DNA from: Ruminococcus_G sp050944435
GTDB lineage: Bacteria > Bacillota > Clostridia > Lachnospirales > Lachnospiraceae
Assembly: GCA_050944435.1 (NCBI GenBank)
Contig: JBMNRB010000022.1
Span: 1-50,714, forward strand
Length of the DNA stretch: 50,714 nucleotides
Direction: 5' to 3'
The translations under genes and the position numbers were made by a program. Below, piece after piece: positions 43,870 through 50,714 of this stretch; within the stretch, counting starts at the first letter, position 1, and each line of letters begins with the position of its first letter. The notes beneath the pieces are model-generated. The model saw only the letters and a program-made list of their open reading frames with translations. It made no database searches and was not told the DNA's origin.

Positions 43870-44838
43870 TTATTTGGAATGTGCAATGCGGTACTGCCTG
43901 GGGGTGGTACCGTATTCTTTTTTAAACAGCCGGTGGAAGTAACTGGAGTTATCGTATCCTACCCGGGAGATGATCTCTTCTATGGGAATACTTGTGGATG
44001 TCAGCAGATGGACGGCATGAATCAGCCTTTTACGCTGCAGATAAGCCGTAAAGGTGTAAGGGGAATATTTTTTCATCAGACGGCTGATAAAATAGGGAGG
44101 CTGTCCCGCCATTTTGGCATATTCTTCCAGAGTGGCCGTACTGTAATGTTCGTCTATGTAAGCCATGGCGTTCATGACAATTTCCTGCTCGTAGGAAGAA
44201 GGGGAACCCACCGTCACTTTATAGGTCAGATTGGTCAGCTCAAGAAACAGTGTGCCCACTGTTGCCTGGAGAATCAGCTGTGTGTTAGGTCTTTGTTTGT
44301 AAAGCGTCAGGATCATGTTTTCCAGAAGGTTTTTCGCTTCCGGATGATCCTGGAGATGATAATGGAGATATTCCACCTGGGTGCTGCTGTCGTTCATGGA
44401 GCCCATGAGATATCTTTTCAAGATGGTGTCGTCTTTCAGCATATCGATGGGATACTGGAGAAATTCCGGAAGTATCTGAAAATGCACGGCGATGTCGTCG
44501 TACCCGGCCGCTTTGATGGAATGGGTGACGCCCGGTTTTAAAATCAAAATGTCGTCCGTCTGCAAATCAAACTGAGTGTGGTTATTGATGGTGTGGCAGG
44601 TAGAGCCGCTGTACATATAGATAATGTCGAGAAAGTTATGGGTATGATCCGGAAGATCAACAAAACGCGGCTGGAGCAAAAGACTGATGAAACGGTTGGG
44701 GCCGATGACAATCTCTTTATCCACCACATTGGGCTGTCCCTGTTTAGTATAATGAGACAATACTGGAAGAGGAGAATTCAAAATGGTTTCTTCCTGGGGG
44801 CGCATTTTCTTCAGTTTTTCTAAAAGATCTGGAAGCAT
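43870..44838 (-). CDS. AraC-family regulator with N-terminal cupin domain
   Basis: A 322-residue transcription factor. The N-terminal half (about 60-160) has the cupin-like sugar-sensing fold, with LPDHTHNFLDIIYMYSG and a GVTHSIKA motif. The C-terminal 100 residues hold two helix-turn-helix motifs, ending in the AraC signature IISRVGYDNSSYFHRLFKKEYGTTPRQYR. Members usually sense a sugar and control nearby genes. The start at 44838 has AAAAGGAG on the minus strand; a longer frame to 44979 lacks one. It faces the HPr-like gene across 224 bases and ends three bases from the ArsC/Spx-like stop. Confidence 0.9.
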   Translation of the reverse strand: MLPDLLEKLKKMRPQEETILNSPLPVLSHYTKQGQPNVVDKEIVIGPNRFISLLLQPRFVDLPDHTHNFLDIIYMYSGSTCHTINNHTQFDLQTDDILILKPGVTHSIKAAGYDDIAVHFQILPEFLQYPIDMLKDDTILKRYLMGSMNDSSTQVEYLHYHLQDHPEAKNLLENMILTLYKQRPNTQLILQATVGTLFLELTNLTYKVTVGSPSSYEQEIVMNAMAYIDEHYSTATLEEYAKMAGQPPYFISRLMKKYSPYTFTAYLQRKRLIHAVHLLTSTSIPIEEIISRVGYDNSSYFHRLFKKEYGTTPRQYRIAHSK

Positions 44839-45011
44839 AAAAAAGACTCCTTTTCCACAACGATTATTTAAAGATATCATATCATATAATAAGCGGGTGG
44901 AGCAAATAAAGACAGGAAAAGTGTAAAAATGGACAATAAAAGCTGGTAAAAGCGGCAAGAATAGACAATTTTTATGCAAAATGCGTTCTTCCCTTAGAGG
45001 TATATGGTCTG

Positions 45012-45017
45012 TATAAT
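45012..45017 (+). promoter_or_regulatory. -10 box upstream of the HPr-like gene
   Basis: A perfect TATAAT lies 45 bases before the start. The -35 at 17 bases is TTCCCT, which is weak, so the promoter may need an activator. Confidence 0.5.
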
Positions 45018-45062
45018 ATTAACGATAAAACTTGATCGGAAAAAATATTAGGAGGATGAAGG

Positions 45063-45302
45063 ATGAGATATTCACTAAATTTTCAGAGTCCCCATGATAT
45101 TATCGATTTTGTAAAAATCGTCAATGGATTTGAATATGATGTGGACGTTGTAAGTGGAAAAAAGATTGTAGATGCCAAATCAGTGGTAGGTGTGATGGCT
45201 TTAAGCAAAGCCGGTGAAGTAGATGTGATTGCCCACGCAGAGGAATGCGGGGAATTTCTTAGACAGATACGTCCTTATCTGAAACAGGAAAAATCAGCGT
45301 AA
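45063..45302 (+). CDS. HPr-like protein lacking the catalytic histidine
   Basis: A 79-residue protein of the HPr fold. The active-site region that normally reads GLHARPA is NFQSPHD here, so the phospho-accepting His15 is not conserved at its place. The regulatory Ser46 region is conserved (AKSVVGVMALSKAGEVDV against KSIMGVMSL in HPr). This pattern resembles Crh of Bacillus, which has Gln15 and acts only in catabolite control through Ser46 phosphorylation. Start ATG 45063 with AGGAGGATG. It stands alone, with a terminator after it, next to the AraC regulator. Confidence 0.85.
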   Translation: MRYSLNFQSPHDIIDFVKIVNGFEYDVDVVSGKKIVDAKSVVGVMALSKAGEVDVIAHAEECGEFLRQIRPYLKQEKSA

Positions 45303-45341
45303 AAAAGCCAATAAGACAAACTTAAGATAATCCTTCCTTGT

Positions 45342-45378
45342 ATCCTGCCCGGCGATAAAGCCGGGCGGGATCTTTTTT
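45342..45378 (+). terminator. Rho-independent terminator after the HPr-like gene
   Basis: ATCCTGCCCGGC pairs with GCCGGGCGGGAT across a 6-base loop with one weak pair, followed by CTTTTTT. The stop codon of the minus-strand redox gene touches its T-run. Confidence 0.88.
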
Positions 45379-47080
45379 AGACAGAAAGTAAATCATCGGC
45401 CCCGCAGGGAGAAGCAGTCTCAGTCAGGCAGCGATCGTTTTTTACAGAATCATAGAAACGAAAACCGCCGGAGAAATTATAACAGGTAAAATGATTGGCA
45501 GCAAGAATCCGGCAGGCGATATAGCTGCGCAGTCCGCTCTGGCAAATGACGTAAACCGGTTTGTCCTGGGGAAGTTCATCCAGCCGGCCGCGCAGTTCAT
45601 CCACCGGGATGTTGATAAAATGATCAATATGGCCGCTGTCATATTCCACAGGGGTACGAACATCCAGCAGAGTAACGCTGCCGTCGGCAGGAAGTTCTTC
45701 CAGATCTTTCAGGTGAAATTGCTTCAGTATGCCCTGAGAGATGTTTTCAATCATGAAACCAGCCATGTTAACGGGATCCTTTGCGGAAGAATAAGGGGGA
45801 GCATAAGCGAGGTCAAGAGTTCCCAATTCTGCAGCGCTCATTCCGGCATGGATGGCGGCAGCCAGAACGTCAATCCGTTTATCGACGCCTTCGTAGCCGA
45901 TGATCTGAGCCCCCAGCAGGCGATAGGTTTCCTTCTCGAAAACTACTTTCATGGTCATCAGTTTTCCGCCGGGATAATATCCTGCGTGACTCATGGGAGA
46001 CAGGATAACGTGGTCTGCATCGATGCCGGCTTTGGCGGCGTTAGTCTCATTGATTCCGGTAACAGCGGCAGTCATATCAAAAATCTTGATGACAGAGCTG
46101 CCCTGGGATCCCAGGTAACGGCTGTCCCGGCCGCAGATATTGTCGGCGGCGATCCGACCCTGTCTGTTGGCGGGACCGGCCAGGGAAATCAGAGTATCCT
46201 GTCCGGTGACGTAGTGCTTTACCTGGACGGCGTCTCCCACTGCATAAATATCCGGAACAGAGGTTTCCATCCGGTCGTTGACCAGGATACTGTCTTTCAT
46301 GCCGAGCTTAAGGCCAGCTTCCCTGGCCAGGCTGCTGTCGGGGGAAACACCGATTGCCAGCACCACCATATCTCCGTGAAGGGGTTTTTCATCTTTTAAG
46401 AGGACGTCAATCCCTTCATCCCTTTTTGCAAATCCTTCCACAGTATGGCCCAAGGCCAGGCGGATTCCGCGGCGGCGCATTTCGTTGTGAATAAAAGAAG
46501 CCATATCCGGGTCGAAGGGATTCATTAACTGTCTGGGACGCTGGACGATGGTTACATCAAGGCCCTGCTCCCTCAGATTTTCAGCCAGTTCCAGACTGAT
46601 AAAACCGCCGCCGGCCAAAATGACGGATTTCGGCTGATTTTTGATGATATAATCCTTCATGCGGAAAGTATCTTCCACAGTGCGCAGCGTGAACAGTTTG
46701 TCCAGCCTGATACCGGGAAGGCGGGGCTGAGTGGGTCTGGCGCCGGGCGAAAGCAGAAGTTTATCATAACTTTCTTCAAATTCATTTCCCTTTTCCAGAT
46801 CTCGAACCGATACGGTCTTACGGTCCGGATGGATGGAAAGAACTTCATGACGGATCTTTATGCTTACCCGAAAACGGGAGAAAAAACTTTCCGGCGTCTG
46901 GAGCGTCAGATCTTCCGGATCTTCGATGACTCCGCCGATATAATAGGGAAGGCCGCAGTTGGCATAAGAAATATAGCCGGATCGCTCAAAGACAATAATC
47001 TCCGCCTGTTCGTCCAGTCTCCGGATTCTTGCTGCGGAGGTGGCGCCTCCGGCCACCCCTCCTACGATTACAACTTTCAT
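45377..47080 (-). CDS. CoA-disulfide reductase-like FAD enzyme with C-terminal rhodanese domain
   Basis: A 567-residue pyridine-nucleotide-disulfide oxidoreductase. The FAD site begins VVIVGGVAGGATSAARIRRL; the redox Cys42 lies in SYANCGLPYY, the single-cysteine motif of CoA-disulfide reductase and NADH oxidase. The NAD site is VILAGGGFISLELAENL, and AVGDAVQ closes the FAD domain. The last 100 residues are a rhodanese domain, with the active cysteine in VICQSGLRSY. Such fusions reduce CoA-disulfide or CoA-polysulfide, linking to sulfur metabolism. It is the last gene of a three-gene redox operon and starts one base after the upstream gene. Confidence 0.92.
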   Translation of the reverse strand: MKVVIVGGVAGGATSAARIRRLDEQAEIIVFERSGYISYANCGLPYYIGGVIEDPEDLTLQTPESFFSRFRVSIKIRHEVLSIHPDRKTVSVRDLEKGNEFEESYDKLLLSPGARPTQPRLPGIRLDKLFTLRTVEDTFRMKDYIIKNQPKSVILAGGGFISLELAENLREQGLDVTIVQRPRQLMNPFDPDMASFIHNEMRRRGIRLALGHTVEGFAKRDEGIDVLLKDEKPLHGDMVVLAIGVSPDSSLAREAGLKLGMKDSILVNDRMETSVPDIYAVGDAVQVKHYVTGQDTLISLAGPANRQGRIAADNICGRDSRYLGSQGSSVIKIFDMTAAVTGINETNAAKAGIDADHVILSPMSHAGYYPGGKLMTMKVVFEKETYRLLGAQIIGYEGVDKRIDVLAAAIHAGMSAAELGTLDLAYAPPYSSAKDPVNMAGFMIENISQGILKQFHLKDLEELPADGSVTLLDVRTPVEYDSGHIDHFINIPVDELRGRLDELPQDKPVYVICQSGLRSYIACRILAANHFTCYNFSGGFRFYDSVKNDRCLTETASPCGADDLLSV

Positions 47081-47081
47081 A

Positions 47082-47663
47082 TTAATGCACCACCTTTTTA
47101 TTTTTAGCTTTGCAGATCAGTTGTGTCATAGAGCCCATGGGGCAATAGACACACCAACTGCGGGGTTTGAACAGGATCATGGTAATAAAGCCCAGAAGGG
47201 TGGAAGTCAGCATCACACTGTAAAAACCAAAGGCAAACTGAGCGGCGCCAGGATGAAACAGTGTTCCGTGATAAGCCCAATGCCAGGGAAGCTTAAAGGT
47301 CCAAAGAAGGGTCACGGCCTGATGAAGATCCTCCGTACCGGCAAATACCAGATAGGTATTCCAGAGCATCTGGAAAAACATGAGAAAGAAAAAAATCAAA
47401 AATCCATAGCGGAATCCTTTGCGTTTCATCCACCGGGGCATATCCTTTTTCCGGGACAGCCCGAAACGGCCGCCCAACAGACCGAAGAGCTGTCCCCGGC
47501 CGCAGTAACGGTTGCAGTAGCCTTTGGTACCCCGGATGATGGAAATCAACAGAGGAATAAAAAAGCATAAAAGCCCCAGCCAGGCAAACAGGATATTGAC
47601 AAAACCAAGAATCAGATAGGCAAGGGAAAGTATCCAAAGATAATCATACCAGCGCTTTTTCAT
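47082..47663 (-). CDS. NapH-like membrane protein with iron-sulfur cysteine pairs
   Basis: A 193-residue membrane protein of the Fer4_5/NapH-like type. About four membrane segments are separated by loops with cysteine pairs: YCNRYCGRGQ near residue 50 and WCVYCPMGS near the end. In related proteins such cysteines help pass electrons from the quinone pool or a ferredoxin. The second of two adjacent ATGs (47663) is preferred because GGAGGT lies five bases before it. It overlaps the ferredoxin stop and abuts the oxidoreductase gene. Confidence 0.78.
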   Translation of the reverse strand: MKKRWYDYLWILSLAYLILGFVNILFAWLGLLCFFIPLLISIIRGTKGYCNRYCGRGQLFGLLGGRFGLSRKKDMPRWMKRKGFRYGFLIFFFLMFFQMLWNTYLVFAGTEDLHQAVTLLWTFKLPWHWAYHGTLFHPGAAQFAFGFYSVMLTSTLLGFITMILFKPRSWCVYCPMGSMTQLICKAKNKKVVH

Positions 47664-47871
47664 CATCCACCTCCCGAATTTCAATGACAGATGCGGGACA
47701 CTCTTTTGCACATTTACCGCATCCCACACATTTTTCCAGATCTATCTTTGCGGTAATTCCATGGTGAATATGGAGGGCGTTTTTGGGACAGACTTTCACA
47801 CAGCAGCCGCAGGCCACACATACCCCGGTATCCACAAAAGCCTTTCGATTTTTTCTGATTTTCGTTTTCAT
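47644..47871 (-). CDS. 2[4Fe-4S] ferredoxin
   Basis: A 75-residue ferredoxin with two typical clusters: CVACGCCVKVCPK and CVGCGKCAKECPA (Cys-x2-Cys-x2-Cys-x3-Cys-Pro). It carries low-potential electrons and opens the redox operon. GGAGGT lies 12 bases before the ATG, somewhat far. A TATACT box and a palindromic operator are visible upstream on the same strand. Confidence 0.93.
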   Translation of the reverse strand: MKTKIRKNRKAFVDTGVCVACGCCVKVCPKNALHIHHGITAKIDLEKCVGCGKCAKECPASVIEIREVDDEKALV

Positions 47872-47906
47872 AATAAAGTATTGACCTCCAGGTTTTGATG
47901 TATTTA

Positions 47907-47912
47907 AGTATA
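47907..47912 (-). promoter_or_regulatory. -10 box of the redox operon
   Basis: TATACT on the minus strand, which places the transcript start near 47900 and leaves a leader of about 28 bases to the ferredoxin ATG. No good -35 is seen, which agrees with activator dependence. Confidence 0.5.
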
Positions 47913-47930
47913 GCAGAGACAGAAGCTGAC

Positions 47931-47952
47931 TTCTGTGATGAAAATCACAGAA
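47931..47952. promoter_or_regulatory. CRP/FNR-type palindromic operator
   Basis: A perfect 9-bp inverted repeat, TTCTGTGAT-GAAA-ATCACAGAA, containing TGTGA-N6-TCACA. Its centre (47941.5) lies about 41.5 bases upstream of the inferred redox-operon start, the position typical of class II CRP/FNR activation. It also lies about 49.5 bases before a possible start of the plus-strand gene. The regulator is not encoded in the window. Confidence 0.7.
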
Positions 47953-47978
47953 AGGTATTTAAACTGCGACAGATGTGG

Positions 47979-47984
47979 TACAAT
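47979..47984 (+). promoter_or_regulatory. Possible -10 box of the HEPN-like gene
   Basis: TACAAT lies 53 bases before the start at 48038, with a weak -35 (TATTTA) at 17 bases. Confidence 0.35.
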
Positions 47985-48037
47985 AATTGAAAATGAGATT
48001 TTGTCGGTTCCCAAACTGCAGAAAAGGGAGGGCTTTT

Positions 48038-48748
48038 ATGAACAAATTCTGGGACGGTCTGAAACACAGCAGCGCTTTTTCTTTTGCCTTCGACGGGCAG
48101 GGAAAAACCGTGCAGGCCGAGGAAACGGAATACTTTTTGTATGAAGCGGGTTCCTTTCCCTTTGTTATATTTGAAGAAGAACTGCACGCACTCAATGACT
48201 ACTGTTACATGCTGGCAACGCAGGTGGAGCGGGAGGCGCAGAGGCAGCGTGAGAGAAAAAAAGAGATGGAGATTCAGCGGCAGGACAGATCCATTGATGA
48301 CGAATGGCTGATGAGCGCAGAGTCTGAAAGGGGGAAGTGGAGTTGGCTGTCTGATATAACGATTCCCTATACAGTTATTCTGCTGCATTCATTTCTGGAA
48401 AAAACGATGAAGTACATTTTTGATGTTTTTGACAAAGAAAACAGGTTTACGGACAGACCGCTGATAAAAAGGCCATATTTGTACAGTTGGATATGCAGTG
48501 TACTAGGGATGTCAAAGAAAGAGTTTGAAAGAGAATATCCATCAGTTTTTTGCATATTGGATGAGTGCAGGAAAATAAGAAACAATTTTGCACATGAAAG
48601 TCTGGAAGGAGTAAGGCTAGACGGAGATTATGCTTACGAAGAAAGAAAGCTGGACCCTTCTTTCAGGCTGATTGATTTTATCAGTGCGATTACTTTTATC
48701 CTGCATGAGACGGAAAAAATGTATGAAAAGAACAGTGAGAATACATAG
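48038..48748 (+). CDS. HEPN-like protein of unknown function
   Basis: A 236-residue protein, not assigned to a named family. Residues about 60-110 are charged and helical, with Arg/Glu runs. The second half shows a motif reading RKIRNNFAHES, the Arg-x4-His signature of HEPN RNases, near residue 185, and several helices around it (ILLHSFLEKTMKYIFDVFD). HEPN proteins are often toxins or RNA-cleaving defence enzymes, but no antitoxin such as MNT is next to it. The ATG at 48038 is preceded by AAAAGGGAGGG; a longer frame from 47987 has no site. It has its own candidate promoter and lies before spoIIID. Confidence 0.6.
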   Translation: MNKFWDGLKHSSAFSFAFDGQGKTVQAEETEYFLYEAGSFPFVIFEEELHALNDYCYMLATQVEREAQRQRERKKEMEIQRQDRSIDDEWLMSAESERGKWSWLSDITIPYTVILLHSFLEKTMKYIFDVFDKENRFTDRPLIKRPYLYSWICSVLGMSKKEFEREYPSVFCILDECRKIRNNFAHESLEGVRLDGDYAYEERKLDPSFRLIDFISAITFILHETEKMYEKNSENT

Positions 48749-48764
48749 AGGTTTATCACTATTG

Positions 48765-48793
48765 TCCTATTGAGAGGCCGGGGTGCATATACT
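48765..48793 (+). promoter_or_regulatory. Possible sigma-E-type promoter of spoIIID
   Basis: TCCTATT, 14 bases, then CATATACT, 28 bases before the start. spoIIID is known to be sigma-E dependent in spore formers, and the -10 shares the CATA-x-A-x-T form with two other genes in this window. Confidence 0.45.
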
Positions 48794-48821
48794 GTAAAAA
48801 CGCAATTTTTGAGGTCTTTTT

Positions 48822-49085
48822 TTGAAAGATTATATAGAAGAAAGAGCGGTTGATATTGCAGTATATATTATTGAGCACAATGCAACGGTACGGCAGGCGG
48901 CGAAGGAGTTCGGCATCAGCAAATCGACGGTACATAAAGATGTGACAGATCGCCTGCTGAGAATTAATCCGGGACTGGCACGGGCCACCCGAAAAATTCT
49001 GGATACCAATAAATCAGAACGTCATATCCGGGGAGGAATGGCCACCCGGGAAAAATATCTGCACAGACATACACAGACAGAATAA
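48822..49085 (+). CDS. spoIIID: Sporulation transcription factor SpoIIID
   Basis: An 87-residue DNA-binding protein acting in the mother cell after sigma-E. The helix-turn-helix is TVRQAAKEFGISKSTVHKDV, and the basic tail has RGGMATREKY, both diagnostic. The start codon is TTG at 48822, with GAGGT seven bases upstream; no ATG is available at this point. guaA follows after 91 bases. Confidence 0.95.
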   Translation: MKDYIEERAVDIAVYIIEHNATVRQAAKEFGISKSTVHKDVTDRLLRINPGLARATRKILDTNKSERHIRGGMATREKYLHRHTQTE

Positions 49086-49102
49086 AAAGTTCCGGCAAAA
49101 TG

Positions 49103-49131
49103 TTGCGAAGGCGGCACCTTTCCTCTATAAT
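49103..49131 (+). promoter_or_regulatory. Sigma-A promoter of guaA
   Basis: TTGCGA, 17 bases, then a perfect TATAAT, 45 bases before the guaA start. I see no purine riboswitch in the short leader. Confidence 0.7.
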
Positions 49132-49176
49132 AAAAAATAATCGCAGAGAGGAATTTTACAGTCAGGAGGAAAACAC

Positions 49177-50714
49177 GTGGAGAGAGAAATGATCATCGTC
49201 CTGGATTTCGGCGGGCAGTATAACCAGTTGATTGCCAGAAGAGTCCGGGAATGTAACGTATATGCGGAAGTACACCCCTATACGCTTGATATTGAGAAAA
49301 TAAAAGAAATGAACCCCAAAGGGATTATCTTTACCGGAGGCCCCAACAGTGTTTATGGTGAAGATTCTCCCCGCTACAGCCCGGAAATTTTTAACCTGGG
49401 GATTCCCATTCTTGGAATCTGCTACGGTTCCCAGCTGATGGCCTATTTACTGGGAGGAAAGGTTGAGACGGCTCCTGTCAGCGAATATGGAAAGACAGAG
49501 GTAGATGTGGACAAAAGTTCTGTTCTTTTCCAGGATGTTTCTGCTAAAACAATCTGCTGGATGAGCCATACGGATTATATTTCCCAGGCGCCGGAAGGAT
49601 TCAGAATCACGGCGTCCACATCGGTATGCCCGGTGGCGGCCATGGAAAATGAGGAACGCAGACTGTATGCGACACAGTTCCATCCGGAAGTGATGCACAC
49701 CAGGGAAGGCAAACAGATGCTGGCAAGTTTTGTCTATGGTGTATGCGGCTGTACCGGCAGCTGGAAAATGGATTCCTTCGTGGAAGAATCCATAAAAACC
49801 ATCCGCGAAAAGGTGGGAGACGGTAAAGCTCTTTGCGCGCTGTCGGGCGGAGTGGATTCTTCCGTAGCGGCGGTAATGATGGCCAAAGCCATCGGCAAGC
49901 AGCTGACGTGCGTATTTGTAGATCACGGTCTTCTCAGAAAAAATGAAGGGGATGAGGTAGAAGCTGTTTTCGGTCCGGACGGTCCTTATGATTTGAATTT
50001 CATCCGGGTAAATGCTCAGGAACGGTTTTATGAAAAACTGGCCGGCGTTACAGAACCGGAAAAGAAAAGGAAAATAATCGGGGAAGAATTTATTCGTGTC
50101 TTCGAAGAGGAGGCCAAAAAAATTGGAGCGGTGGATTTCCTGGTGCAGGGAACCATTTACCCCGATGTAATTGAATCTGGGCTTGGAAAATCTGCTGTGA
50201 TTAAAAGCCACCATAATGTGGGCGGTCTTCCGGATTATGTGGATTTTAAGGAGATTATCGAACCGCTGCGCCTTCTTTTCAAGGACGAGGTGCGCAAAGC
50301 CGGACTGGAACTTGGCATTCCGGAAAATCTGGTATTCCGTCAGCCATTCCCGGGACCGGGACTTGGAATCCGTATTGTCGGTGAAGTAACGGCGGAAAAG
50401 GTGAAAATCGTGCAGGATGCTGATGCCATCTACCGGGAAGAAATTGCAAAAGCCGGTGTGGATAAGGATCTTGGTCAGTATTTCGCGGGCCTTACCAATA
50501 TGCGGTCAGTGGGGGTTATGGGAGATGAGAGAACCTATGACTACGCCGTAGCGTTGAGAGCGGTTACTACCAGTGACTTCATGACGGCTGAGGCGGCAGA
50601 AATTCCCTATGAGGTGCTGTTTAAGGTGACAAACAGAATTGTCAATGAGGTGAAAGGCGTAAATCGGGTAATGTATGATTTGACCAGTAAACCGCCGGGA
50701 ACGATTGAGTTTGA
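49177..50714 (+). CDS. guaA: GMP synthase (glutamine-hydrolysing), cut by the window end
   Basis: It converts XMP to GMP with glutamine as the ammonia source. The GTG at 49177 follows AGGAGGA by six bases. The class I glutaminase domain shows DFGGQYNQLIARRVRE, GGPNSVY, the nucleophile Cys82 in GICYGSQ, and FHPEV. The ATP-pyrophosphatase domain has ALSGGVDSSVA, and the C-terminal dimerisation part ends in SKPPGTIEF. The window stops two bases into the next codon, where the family ends with Glu and a stop. About 512 codons are present, so only the last few bases are missing. Confidence 0.95.
   Translation, partial: MEREMIIVLDFGGQYNQLIARRVRECNVYAEVHPYTLDIEKIKEMNPKGIIFTGGPNSVYGEDSPRYSPEIFNLGIPILGICYGSQLMAYLLGGKVETAPVSEYGKTEVDVDKSSVLFQDVSAKTICWMSHTDYISQAPEGFRITASTSVCPVAAMENEERRLYATQFHPEVMHTREGKQMLASFVYGVCGCTGSWKMDSFVEESIKTIREKVGDGKALCALSGGVDSSVAAVMMAKAIGKQLTCVFVDHGLLRKNEGDEVEAVFGPDGPYDLNFIRVNAQERFYEKLAGVTEPEKKRKIIGEEFIRVFEEEAKKIGAVDFLVQGTIYPDVIESGLGKSAVIKSHHNVGGLPDYVDFKEIIEPLRLLFKDEVRKAGLELGIPENLVFRQPFPGPGLGIRIVGEVTAEKVKIVQDADAIYREEIAKAGVDKDLGQYFAGLTNMRSVGVMGDERTYDYAVALRAVTTSDFMTAEAAEIPYEVLFKVTNRIVNEVKGVNRVMYDLTSKPPGTIEF

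Noticed and set aside
45491..46399. A 302-codon plus-strand frame opposite the CoA-disulfide reductase gene
   Set aside because: The minus-strand gene has complete FAD, NAD and rhodanese motifs, so this is a shadow frame.
49086..49176. Possible purine riboswitch before guaA
   Set aside because: The leader after the promoter is only about 40 bases and has no conserved riboswitch core.
1..50714. tRNA, rRNA, insertion sequences, phage genes or CRISPR repeats
   Set aside because: No cloverleaf, transposase motif, terminal repeat or regular spacer-repeat pattern was seen on either strand when reading the window.

Overview
The window is chromosomal DNA from an anaerobic, endospore-forming Clostridia. 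Lachnospiraceae or a close relative is the best guess, from protein resemblance only. Strong AGGAGG-type ribosome sites precede most starts. The spore genes (a SipL-like SPOCS/LysM protein, spoIIR, a GerK-type receptor, spoIIID) mark a spore former. All identifications come from reading motifs in the sequence; no database search was run. I see no tRNA, rRNA, insertion sequence, prophage or CRISPR array, and no gene-free stretch longer than about 270 bases.

Layout. 151-3397: a YesM/YesN-type two-component system. 3505-7038: a membrane-protein fusion (DUF975-like plus CmpB-like), a membrane-anchored metallophosphoesterase and a NUDIX hydrolase, closed by a terminator. 7229-19828: a tightly packed ten-gene glycan cluster. 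It contains the CDP-6-deoxyhexose genes rfbF, rfbG and rfbH, two PaaK/CapK-like adenylating enzymes flanking a Wzx-like flippase, an acetolactate-synthase-like TPP enzyme, an SDR, a GtrB-like glycosyltransferase and a GT-C-like membrane protein. The set suggests a CDP-3,6-dideoxyhexose, perhaps carbon-branched as in yersiniose, made and exported to the cell surface. A flavin-reductase-like gene follows.

20437-26840: an rRNA-type methyltransferase, an aminotransferase, then L,D-transpeptidase, ddl and murF (peptidoglycan). 26868-36656: plsC, a PrcB-like lipoprotein, the sipL-like gene, ispE, a GntR regulator, a gerK operon whose C subunit is only half length, spoIIR, murI and a DUF1934 gene.

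37298-42577: two tandem membrane-anchored polysaccharide deacetylases, then the most unusual gene of the window. It encodes a Hanks-type Ser/Thr kinase joined through one membrane segment to an extracytoplasmic trigger-factor-like domain (FKBP-type PPIase plus chaperone-like C-terminus). The three genes look like one envelope-related operon.

42627-49085: a YugP-like zinc peptidase, an ArsC/Spx-like protein, an AraC regulator facing an HPr-like protein without the usual phospho-histidine, a redox operon on the minus strand (ferredoxin, NapH-like protein, CoA-disulfide-reductase/rhodanese) with a perfect CRP/FNR-type palindrome at about -41.5, a HEPN-like protein and spoIIID. The window ends in guaA, which lacks only its last bases.
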